From the NCBI RefSeq assembly GCF_000383615.1, contig NZ_KB911607.1, positions 1 through 64,000 of the forward strand: a stretch of DNA of 64,000 nucleotides. The letters are read 5' to 3'. The notes beneath the pieces were generated by a model. It made no database searches. It saw only the letters and a program-made list of their open reading frames with translations, and was not told the DNA's origin. Positions 54,401-61,397 of the stretch are shown in pieces (position 1 is the stretch's first letter; every line of letters begins with the position of its first letter). The position numbers were made by a program, and so were the translations under genes. This DNA comes from Streptomyces canus 299MFChir4.1 (GTDB lineage: Bacteria > Actinomycetota > Actinomycetes > Streptomycetales > Streptomycetaceae).

Positions 54401-54532
54401 TTCCAGGGCTTCCCCGGCGCCCAGCCCGGCCAGCCGTGGCAGACGGGCCAGCCCGGTCAGCCCGGTCAGCCGCAGCCCGGATTCCCGCAGCCGCCGTACG
54501 ACCCGAACGCGGGTCAGCCGCCGCAGCAGTAG
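51476..54532 (+). CDS. SCO5717-type MinD/ParA-like ATPase with Pro-rich N-terminus
   Basis: 1018 residues. The first ~640 are low-complexity Pro/Ala/Gln with about ten copies of a GYGYPQPP-type unit in two clusters (around 115-175 and 480-565). A deviant Walker A KGGVGKTT is at 702-709, followed by the ParA/MinD fold (ILAIDANPDAGTLGRR; IILTDSGTGLLYSAM), then a second Pro/Gln tail. GTG start with a very strong CAGGAGGAA site. Known relatives affect growth in S. coelicolor; it may position or energise the secretion machine. Confidence 0.9.
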   Translation: MQSDRDGLRAGWTTPSDDQSDAESATEMTGEFTIDYAAPAWYTQSAAPEAEAVPPAPAPAPAAPAPHPGYPDTSGSAPSAPVPGPQFGPSAGAAGATPPPPPPWAGNPAAPQPPVPPNPQSGYGYPQPPVPPNPQGGYGYPQPPAPPHPQGGYGYPQPPAPPNPQSGYGYPQPPAPPAPAQPVAPAAPAPPMASPAPAAPPAAPTPPAAPVAPAPPGPPGAQNSTDAAAPSTGADAEGRTDIPAAAATTPGAPQPPAAPAADAPTAPEPPTSGEAPQVSAEAGDTAPAAPAAAPAPAPAPSEAAPASGSDDEGADTPQPPPGAEAAPAAPESPADTSAGDSETGAEPQPAAPDTPVAQPAVPEQPPAAPSAAPEQPEAAPSPVSEQPAAQPEGWRPPPAPQGAVPPLPPQFASVDSGTAPPAAPEWTTGGQPQPPAAQPGTPPPPAQPAAAAAPPQAPQPAPSGWPATPPQPDGPAGQGGYGYPQPPAPQNPQSGYGFPQTPQPPAPQPPQSGYGYPQPPAPPNPQPGYGFPQPPAPQNPQSGYGFPQAPPPAPGGYGYPQQPAPGQPQQQAPAQPGQPVPPAQPGQQPQPPQAQPNPYAGAPGQPGVDPRTGAAWPAAVQHDQRQQVAGAGAPLGYNAAVELTSDRLVNSKKQKAKSSRPTPGGSKFKLGGKKEEQERQRKLDLIRTPVLSCYRIAVISLKGGVGKTTTTTALGSTLATERQDKILAIDANPDAGTLGRRVRRETGATIRDLVQAIPYLNSYMDIRRFTSQAASGLEIIANDVDPAVSTTFNDEDYRRAIDVLGRQYPIILTDSGTGLLYSAMRGVLDLADQLIIISTPSVDGASSASTTLDWLSAHGYASLVSRSITVISGVRETGKMIKVEDIVTHFEQRCRGVIVVPFDEHLAAGAEVDLDMMRPKVREAYFDLAAMVAEDFVRAQQEQGLWTGQGGHQPPTMAPPMPGQQQAQPPAAQPPFQGFPGAQPGQPWQTGQPGQPGQPQPGFPQPPYDPNAGQPPQQ

Positions 54533-54540
54533 CCGAAGGA

Positions 54541-54575
54541 AAGAGGGCCGGCACCTTGAAGGTGCCGGCCCTCTT
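54541..54575. terminator. Bidirectional terminator
   Basis: 15-bp perfect stem with a five-base loop (54541-54555 with 54561-54575) and flanking A and T runs, between the ATPase gene and ribF. Confidence 0.9.
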
Positions 54576-54594
54576 TGCTTTGTCCCTACGGCCT

Positions 54595-55545
54595 TCAGCC
54601 GCCGACGCCCTCGATCAGCTCACGGCACCGCTGCACGTCGACGGCCATCGCCTTGAGCAGCGCGTCCAGCGACTCGAACTTCTGCTGCCCGCGCACATAC
54701 GCGAGGAAGTCCACCGCCACGTGCAGCCCGTACAGGTCGAGCCCGACGCGGTCGATGGCGTACGCCTCCACCGTGCGCTCGGTGCCGTCGAACTGAGGAT
54801 TGGTGCCGACGGAGATCGCGGCCGGCATCGCCTCGCCCTGCGTGTGCAGCCAGCCGGCGTAGACGCCGTCGGCCGGGATGGCGGTGTGCGGCAGGGTCTC
54901 GACGTTGGCGGTCGGGAAGCCGAGTTCACGGCCGCGCTGGGCACCGCGGACCACCACGCCCTCCACCCGGTGCGGACGGCCCAGGATCTCCCCGGCGCCC
55001 TCCACGTCGCCCTCGGCGACCAGGCGCCGGGTCAGGGTGGAGGAGAACGGCTCGCCGCCGCCCGCCGTGCCCGACACGTACAGGTCGACGACCTCGACCT
55101 CGAAGTCGTACGTCTTGCCCTGCTCGACGAGGAAGTCGACGTTACCCGCGGCCTTGTGGCCGAAGCGGAAGTTGGGGCCTTCGACGACCGCCTTGGCGTG
55201 CAGCTTGTCGACGAGGACCTTGACGACGAAGTCGGCGGGGGAGAGCTTCGAGAACTCCGTGGTGAAGGGGAGGATCAGCAGCGCGTCCACGCCCAGCTCG
55301 GCCATAAGCTCGGCGCGGCGGTGGTGCGGGGCGAGCAGCGGCGGGTGACTGCCGGGGCGAACGACCTCGCTGGGGTGCGGGTCGAAGGTGACGACCACGG
55401 AGGGGACGCCCAGCTCGCGCGCCCGGTCCACGGCATGCCGGATGATCAGCTGGTGCCCGCGGTGGACCCCGTCGTAGGAACCGATGGTGACGACGCTGCG
55501 CCCCCAGTCCTCGGGGATGTCCTCCAAGCCACGCCAGCGCTGCAC
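54595..55545 (-). CDS. ribF: Bifunctional riboflavin kinase / FAD synthetase
   Basis: 316 residues. N-terminal nucleotidyltransferase domain (TIGSYDGVHRGHQ at 20-32, FRFGHKAAGN) makes FAD; C-terminal kinase domain with the GFPTAN motif and DGVYAGW makes FMN. GTG start. Lies beside truB and rbfA as in other Streptomyces, but with a large pseudo-protease-NTPase gene between. Confidence 0.96.
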   Translation of the reverse strand: MQRWRGLEDIPEDWGRSVVTIGSYDGVHRGHQLIIRHAVDRARELGVPSVVVTFDPHPSEVVRPGSHPPLLAPHHRRAELMAELGVDALLILPFTTEFSKLSPADFVVKVLVDKLHAKAVVEGPNFRFGHKAAGNVDFLVEQGKTYDFEVEVVDLYVSGTAGGGEPFSSTLTRRLVAEGDVEGAGEILGRPHRVEGVVVRGAQRGRELGFPTANVETLPHTAIPADGVYAGWLHTQGEAMPAAISVGTNPQFDGTERTVEAYAIDRVGLDLYGLHVAVDFLAYVRGQQKFESLDALLKAMAVDVQRCRELIEGVGG

Positions 55546-55669
55546 TGTGACCGCTCCTCGTCGAACCCGTGTCCGTATTGACTCTTAAGGCTTACGCAGG
55601 TCTAAGGGTGCCATGCCGCGTGCTCGTCGCTCGCATCGGCATGGGGGTGTGACCCGACGCACGCGGACA

Positions 55670-55688
55670 CGGGTGCGCCACGCACCCG
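55670..55688 (-). terminator. Short hairpin after the pseudo-protease-NTPase gene
   Basis: 8-bp stem CGGGTGCG/CGCACCCG, three-base loop, in the gap before ribF. Confidence 0.5.
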
Positions 55689-55703
55689 CCGGATCCCGCG
55701 GAG

Positions 55704-58700
55704 TCAGGCGGGAATCCTCACCCCCGCCAGGTTCTCGATCATCCGCCGGGTGCCGGGGCCGACCACCGCCGCCCACTCCTGCGGGCGGTCGGTGAGCCAG
55801 CCGGCCACCAGCGCGGCGAACCCGGGGACGTGCCGACCGAGGTCGACGAGGCCGTGGTCGAAGCGGGTCGCGCCGTCCGGAGTGCGGACGAGGAGGAGAC
55901 CGATGCGGTGGACGAGCTCGCGGATGTCGGTGTCGGCCCGGGCGGCGGCCGCCGGAAGCAGGGCGACCAGGACCGCGGGCTCGCGTTCGTGGTCCAGGAG
56001 GAGGGCGAGGAGTTCCTGGCGCAGCGGGCGGGAGGCGGGCGCGCCCGGCCCGGCCAGCACGGCAGCGAGCGCGGCCCGCACGCCTTCAGGCCCGCCGTCC
56101 AGCAGGCCGGTGACCAGCGGCAGGAGCACGGCCCGGGCGGCGGGGCCCTGATCGAGGCGCCGGTCGACGTACGCGGCCAGGTCCCCGGCCGTCTCCGGGC
56201 GCCGCTCCACCGCCTCCCGCACCAGCTCGGCCACCCGGCGGGCCAGGGCGGGCGTGGTGACGTCGGCGAGCGCGCGCAGCGCCTCCCCGGCGTCCGGTCG
56301 CCGCAGCCGCTCACGGAAGGCGTCCAGGACCGGTTCGGGGTCGGTGGCGAGGGCGGGGACCAGCGCGCTCGGCGGGAACTGCGGGTCGCCGGCCGCGAAG
56401 TGCCCGAGTGCCTGCGGGAGATGACGGGCACGCGTGCGGGGATCGTGGACCAGCAGGGCGAGCGCGCCTCCATGCAGAGTGCAGTCCTCGGGGCGGGCCA
56501 GCAGGGCGAGGGCCGCGTAGCGCAGGAGCTCGCGGTCGGCGTCGGTGCGCACGTGCGGGGCGGCGCGCAGTCCGTACGCCACGGCCGCCACCCGCCGGGC
56601 CGGCCGCTCGTCGTGCGCCCACCGGTCCACGGCCCGGCACACCGCCGGCGGCTCCTCCTCGGCCAGCACGGCGAGCAGTTCGTCGGCCCGCCGGTGCGCG
56701 CATCCGACGAGTTCCTCGGCGAGGTCGTCGAGGGCCCGCGTCCGGTGCGTGTGCAGCAGCGCCTGCGCGGCCGTCGCCACGGTCGCGTGCGGGGTCGCGG
56801 GCAGCGGCCGCTCGTCGTCGAACCAGCGGGTGAGATGCGGCTGTACGGCGGTGGGGTCGGCGGCGAGCAGCTCCGCGACGGCGTCCAGGAACCGGGCGCC
56901 GGATTCGTGCGGCGGCCCATCGGCGAGGACGAGACGGCGGAGCAGGTCGAAGCGGGTGCCCGGCGGGAGCCGCAGGGCGGTCCAGAAGGCGGGCCCGAAC
57001 GCGGCCGGGACCGGTTCCCGCCGGTGGCGCCCGGCCACGAGACGGTCGGCGAGCTGCCGCAGGACATCGGTGTAAGGCGTCGCGTCAGGCACCCGCAGAA
57101 GGGTCTCGGTGAGCAGCCGGGCCGCCCACCAGGAGTGCGGGTCGGCGTCGAGGGCGTGCAGCAACTCCTCCAGCCTGTAAGCCAGTCGAGGTGTGCCGTG
57201 CTGGCGGGCGACGAGGAGCAGGGCCTGCACGACGGGCCCGACGCGGTGGTGCGGGACGGGGAGAGGGTGCTGTCGGCCGGTGTGACGGCGGTGGACCAGG
57301 GCGCGCAGAGCCTCGTCCAGGTCCAGGTGCATGCCCTGGATCCAGTCGGCGAGCTCCTCGTGGGCGAAGCGGTAGCCGCTGCCGGCGGGGACGATGAGGC
57401 CCTCGGCGAGCACGGCGGAGGCCCAGCCGGTGCCGCCGAGCCGCTTCGGGGCCTGACCCCAGGGGAACACCGCCTCGAACGAGGCCCGGTCCAGTTCGCC
57501 CTGGCCAGGCCCGAGGCTGCGGCGGGCGGCCTCGTGGACCTGACCGGAGACCTTCGCGGCGAGCCGGCGCACGGCGGCACCGCGCAGACCGCTCGGGGTG
57601 GCCAGCCGCACCGCGATGCGCAGGCACATGAGGTCGAGGTGGGCCTCGATGACCTGGTCGCGGTCCACGGGGCCGGGGGGCGCGTCCGGGAGGGCGGCGC
57701 GGACCTCGGAGAGAAGACGGAGGGTGAGGGGGTGGCGAGCGTCGGAGGCGGCGAGCGTGCCGTCGGGGAGGGCGTAGCGGGCCCGGGCCCGGCGGGCCTC
57801 GTCCTCGGTGAGGTCGCCCAGGTGTACGCAGGGCGGGAGGTGCCCCCGCGAGTCGCCGTACAGGAGCTCGTCCGGGAAGCCCGCGCCCTCCCAGTACTCC
57901 GCGCGGCACGCCACCACCAGCCGTGCCCCCGTCTCCGCCAGCCACTGTGCTGTGCCCTGCGTCCACTCGGCGAGGCGGTGCGCCAGGACCGGGGGCATCT
58001 CCTCGGGGCCGTCGAGGAGGAGGAACAGGGGGCGGCCGGCGGCGCGGGCCAGCCGGGCCAGCCGCTCGGGGGTGAGGTCGCCCAGGTCGGCGGGGACGGT
58101 GCCCCCGGAGGTCGCGACGATCCGGGCCGCCCTGGCGAGCGCGCGGCGGGCCGCGTCGCCCACCGAGGCGTCGGTGTCCGCCAGGTCGGCGCCGCGCAGC
58201 CAGAGCGTCGGGGCCGGAGCGGGGCCGCGGTGGCGGCGGGCGGCGAGGGCCGCGAGTTGGGTCGTACGGCCGCTGCCGGGTGGCCCGACGAGTCCGAGGA
58301 CGGGGGCCTGTCCCTCGGTGAACGCGGTGAACTCCCCTGTGACCGCGGCCCGTTCGACCGGTTCCGGGGTGTCTCCGGGGCCCGGACGACCTGTCAGTGC
58401 GCCCGGCGGCCCGTCCTGCGCCACCGAGGTGGCCGTCAGCTCCAGCACACCGGCGAGGTTGAGGTCGGCGCCGTACGCCGGGACGGTCGTGGCGTTCTCC
58501 GCGAGCAGGTCGGCGAGGGGGCCGGTGCGGACGGAGCCGAGCGGGACCGCGTAACCGCTGTCGCGGTGGCCGCTGTGCAGGGCGGTGCCGAGGACGGCGA
58601 CGACCGCGCCGGTCACGGCGTCGAGGACAGGCCCTCCCGCGGCTCCGCCCCCCAGCCGCAGCGCGTCCCGTCCCGCGGTGCCGATCGCCAACTCCACTGC

Positions 58701-59321
58701 TTCTTCCAGGAGATGGAAGCCGTCGGTGGCCGTGTAGGTCACGGCGGCGGGGCCGAGCACCCTGGCCTCGCGCCAGCAGCCGGCGAAGAGCCGGACGTAG
58801 GTGCCGGTGGCGACGGTGTCCCGCACGGAGACGGGCAGCGGGTCCACGCCGAGTCCCTCGGTGCGGACGAGCGCCAGATCAAGCTCGGGCAGCGGGGTCA
58901 CGGCATCGGCGGCCACCACGCATGTGCGGTCACCGGCGTGCAGAACGAGCCGGGCCGGACCGTCGACGGCCTCGTGGCTGGTGACGACGGTGCCGTGGTG
59001 ATCGCCGACGAAGCCGGTCCCCCAAAGCCGTCCTGCCAGGTCGTGGATCCGCACGAGGTGCGTGTCCCGCCCGGGTCCGGACGAGACCTGATCCCGGGGC
59101 TCGCGTCGGTGCTTTTGCACGGGCCGGGAACGGTCGTCGCGCCGCCCCCACCGGTGCCTCTCGCACCCCGGCCGCGGCTGCCCGTCCTCCTCGGCGGCCA
59201 CCCGGTCGCCTCGGCCCGTCGGCCCGGCCGGCTGCCCTGCGGTTCCGTCCTCCTGCCGCGCGCTCCGCGTGCCGGAGTCGGGTGGCACGGCTCCACCGAC
59301 GGAGTCACCCCCTGCCGTCAT
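55704..59321 (-). CDS. Degenerate trypsin-like domain fused to STAND/NACHT-like NTPase
   Basis: 1205 residues. After an Arg-rich N-terminus, residues ~80-250 form a chymotrypsin-like fold: VVTSHEAV around 114 (His, but one residue shorter than the usual TAAH), DLALVR around 145 (Asp), and GGGAAGGPV around 225 where GDSGGPV is normal, so the catalytic Ser is Ala. A P-loop GPPGSGRTT near 344 (Arg in place of Lys) and LFLLLDGPEEM as Walker B follow, then ~700 residues of helical repeats. It suggests a sensor or scaffold. GGGGAGG precedes the ATG (MTAGGDSV); the frame is open to 59417. Confidence 0.85.
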   Translation of the reverse strand: MTAGGDSVGGAVPPDSGTRSARQEDGTAGQPAGPTGRGDRVAAEEDGQPRPGCERHRWGRRDDRSRPVQKHRREPRDQVSSGPGRDTHLVRIHDLAGRLWGTGFVGDHHGTVVTSHEAVDGPARLVLHAGDRTCVVAADAVTPLPELDLALVRTEGLGVDPLPVSVRDTVATGTYVRLFAGCWREARVLGPAAVTYTATDGFHLLEEAVELAIGTAGRDALRLGGGAAGGPVLDAVTGAVVAVLGTALHSGHRDSGYAVPLGSVRTGPLADLLAENATTVPAYGADLNLAGVLELTATSVAQDGPPGALTGRPGPGDTPEPVERAAVTGEFTAFTEGQAPVLGLVGPPGSGRTTQLAALAARRHRGPAPAPTLWLRGADLADTDASVGDAARRALARAARIVATSGGTVPADLGDLTPERLARLARAAGRPLFLLLDGPEEMPPVLAHRLAEWTQGTAQWLAETGARLVVACRAEYWEGAGFPDELLYGDSRGHLPPCVHLGDLTEDEARRARARYALPDGTLAASDARHPLTLRLLSEVRAALPDAPPGPVDRDQVIEAHLDLMCLRIAVRLATPSGLRGAAVRRLAAKVSGQVHEAARRSLGPGQGELDRASFEAVFPWGQAPKRLGGTGWASAVLAEGLIVPAGSGYRFAHEELADWIQGMHLDLDEALRALVHRRHTGRQHPLPVPHHRVGPVVQALLLVARQHGTPRLAYRLEELLHALDADPHSWWAARLLTETLLRVPDATPYTDVLRQLADRLVAGRHRREPVPAAFGPAFWTALRLPPGTRFDLLRRLVLADGPPHESGARFLDAVAELLAADPTAVQPHLTRWFDDERPLPATPHATVATAAQALLHTHRTRALDDLAEELVGCAHRRADELLAVLAEEEPPAVCRAVDRWAHDERPARRVAAVAYGLRAAPHVRTDADRELLRYAALALLARPEDCTLHGGALALLVHDPRTRARHLPQALGHFAAGDPQFPPSALVPALATDPEPVLDAFRERLRRPDAGEALRALADVTTPALARRVAELVREAVERRPETAGDLAAYVDRRLDQGPAARAVLLPLVTGLLDGGPEGVRAALAAVLAGPGAPASRPLRQELLALLLDHEREPAVLVALLPAAAARADTDIRELVHRIGLLLVRTPDGATRFDHGLVDLGRHVPGFAALVAGWLTDRPQEWAAVVGPGTRRMIENLAGVRIPA

Positions 59322-59506
59322 GGCCGAACCTCCCCGCCGTACGCACGTTCCTGTTCTCGACGGTAGGCGTGCGGTGATCAGCGGGACAGATCGCGTGGTG
59401 AACGCGCCCCCTTCCACACCCCCGGTTCACTCCGAGCGCCTGCCCGCGCGGGTGAATGGAAGGGGGACGGCGGATACACCCTAGGGGTGGGGGAACCGAG
59501 GGGGGA

Positions 59507-59547
59507 CCGTGGAGCGGCGGCACAACCCCGTGATCGCCGCTCCACGG
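59507..59547 (-). terminator. Terminator after truB
   Basis: 13-bp perfect stem (59507-59519 with 59535-59547), about 33 bases after the truB stop. Confidence 0.8.
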
Positions 59548-59580
59548 GCGGACCGCCCCGGTGCCCCCGCGTTTCCGGCG

Positions 59581-60486
59581 TCAGCCGAAGACGGCCAGGC
59601 TCTTGGCCTTGCCCTTCTGTTCCTCGACCAGTGCCAGGAATTGGCCCTCGGGGCCGAAGACGGCCACCGTGCCGGCGCCCGTGTACTCGTCGGGCATGTC
59701 GAGCCGTACGCCGTTGGTGAGGAGCTTGGCCCGGCGGTCGTCGACGTCCCAGCGAGGGAAGGCGGCTGCCGCGGCCTCCGCGATCGGCATCACCGTCAGC
59801 TCCTGCTGGAGCTGGTCGATGGTCCTGGCCGAGTCCAGCTTGTACGGGCCCACGCGGGTGCGCCGCAGAGCCGTCAGATGGCCGCCGACGCCCAGGTCCG
59901 CGCCCAGGTCACGGGCGAGCGCCCGGATGTAGGTGCCGGACGAGCAGACCACCGACACGACCAGGTCCACCACGGCCGTGCCGTCCTCGGCGACCGCGTC
60001 CCGGACGTCGTGGACCGCGAAGGACGAGACGGTGACGGGGCGGGCGGGGATCTCGAACTCCTCGCCCTCCCGTGCCCGCTTGTACGAGCGCACCCCGTCG
60101 ATCTTGATGGCGCTGACCTTGGACGGCACCTGCATGATGTCGCCGGTCAGCCTGGCGATCCCGGCGTCGACGGCGTCGCGGGTGACCTTCGAGGCGTCGA
60201 CCGACCTCGTGATCTCGCCCTCGGCGTCGTCGGTCAGGGTCGTCTGGCCGAGCCGGACGGTGCCCAGGTACTCCTTCTCGGTCAGCGCGAGGTGCCCGAG
60301 AAGCTTGGTCGCCTTCTCGACACCGAGGACCAGCACGCCCGTCGCCATGGGGTCGAGGGTGCCGGCGTGTCCGACGCGGCGGGTCCTGGCGATCCCGCGC
60401 ATCTTGGCGACCACGTCGTGCGAAGTGAAGCCCGACGGCTTGTCGACGATGACAAGCCCGTCGGGCGTCCGGTTCTTCTGGGTCAT
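59581..60486 (-). CDS. truB: tRNA pseudouridine(55) synthase
   Basis: 301 residues; isomerises U55 in the T-loop of tRNA. Catalytic Asp45 in GHAGTLDPMATG, plus DKPSGFTSHD at the start and SSGTYIRALARDLG in the middle. Overlaps the rbfA stop by four bases (ATGA), so coupled with it. Confidence 0.96.
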   Translation of the reverse strand: MTQKNRTPDGLVIVDKPSGFTSHDVVAKMRGIARTRRVGHAGTLDPMATGVLVLGVEKATKLLGHLALTEKEYLGTVRLGQTTLTDDAEGEITRSVDASKVTRDAVDAGIARLTGDIMQVPSKVSAIKIDGVRSYKRAREGEEFEIPARPVTVSSFAVHDVRDAVAEDGTAVVDLVVSVVCSSGTYIRALARDLGADLGVGGHLTALRRTRVGPYKLDSARTIDQLQQELTVMPIAEAAAAAFPRWDVDDRRAKLLTNGVRLDMPDEYTGAGTVAVFGPEGQFLALVEEQKGKAKSLAVFG

Positions 60487-60935
60487 TCGGCGGCGTCGTC
60501 CGTCTCGTCCTCGTCGCCCGGCTTCCGGTACGGGTCGGCGTCGCCGGCGTACGCGGCACCCGCGGACACCTCGCGCACCTTCTCGTCGGACTGGCGGGCC
60601 TTGTCGAGGAGGTCGTCGATGGTCTTGGCGGTGTCGGGCAGCGCGTCCGCCACGAAGGTCAGCGTCGGCGTGAACTTCACGCCCGCCGCCGCCCCGACCG
60701 CGGAGCGGAGCACGCCCTTGGCGCTCTCCAGTCCGGCGGCCGCGGCCGCCCGCTCCTCGTCGCCGCCGTACACCGTGTAGAAGACGGTCGCCTCCCGCAG
60801 GTCACCCGTGACCCGGGTGTCCGTGATGGTGACGTGTGAGCCGAGCCGCGGGTCCTTGATCCCGCGCAGCAGCTTCTGGGCCACCACCTCTCGGATGAGG
60901 TCCGCCAGCCTCTTGGCGCGCGCGTTGTCGGCCAC
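60483..60935 (-). CDS. rbfA: 30S ribosome-binding factor A
   Basis: 150 residues; KH-type fold that helps 16S 5'-end maturation. KRLADLIREVVAQKLLRGIK and the TPTLTFVAD segment are typical; an acidic tail is common in actinobacteria. Ends overlapping truB. Confidence 0.95.
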   Translation of the reverse strand: MADNARAKRLADLIREVVAQKLLRGIKDPRLGSHVTITDTRVTGDLREATVFYTVYGGDEERAAAAAGLESAKGVLRSAVGAAAGVKFTPTLTFVADALPDTAKTIDDLLDKARQSDEKVREVSAGAAYAGDADPYRKPGDEDETDDAAE

Positions 60936-60967
60936 TGGTCCGTCTCCTTAAGTACTTACTTGTTGCT

Positions 60968-61261
60968 TCAGTCTTCGTCGCTGTGGAGCCTGCGTCGAAC
61001 CGAGAGCAGCTCCACCTCGGGCCGCCCGGCCACCAGCCGCTCGCAGCGGTCCAGTACGTCGGTGAGGTGTCCTGTGTCCCCGGAGACCACCGCGAGCCCG
61101 ATCTCGGCCCTGCGGTGGAGGTTCTGATTGCCCGTCTCCGCCGCGCTCACCGCGTACTTGCGCTGGAGCTCGGCCACGATCGGACGGACGAGAGAGCGTT
61201 TCTCCTTCAGCGAGTGCACGTCACCGAGGAGGAGGTCGAAGGACAGAGTCCCCACATACAT
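60968..61261 (-). CDS. DUF503 family protein
   Basis: 97 residues; MYVGTLSFDLLLGDVHSLKE opening and SLKEKRS motif typical of the small YlxP-like DUF503 proteins always found between infB and rbfA. YlxP relatives are thought to act in ribosome assembly. The frame is open upstream but the ATG at 61261 starts the conserved part. Confidence 0.92.
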   Translation of the reverse strand: MYVGTLSFDLLLGDVHSLKEKRSLVRPIVAELQRKYAVSAAETGNQNLHRRAEIGLAVVSGDTGHLTDVLDRCERLVAGRPEVELLSVRRRLHSDED

Positions 61262-61339
61262 GTGTGTCCGGATGTCCCGCCGGTTCGGGGTACGGGCGCC
61301 ACGCTTCGACGCCGATACCGGAACCGTACACGCAACGGC

Positions 61340-61380
61340 CGGGGCCGATCGACGGATATTACGTCCGCCGACCGGCCCCG
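61340..61380 (-). terminator. Hairpin after infB
   Basis: CGGGGCC (61340-61346) pairs with GGCCCCG (61374-61380) with further partial pairing inside; 18 bases past the infB stop. Confidence 0.6.
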
Positions 61381-61397
61381 ATCGCGTGCTGAGACGG

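Noticed and set aside
55830..59366. 1178-codon plus-strand frame over the pseudo-protease-NTPase gene
   Set aside because: Antisense shadow; the minus strand shows clear P-loop and trypsin-like motifs.
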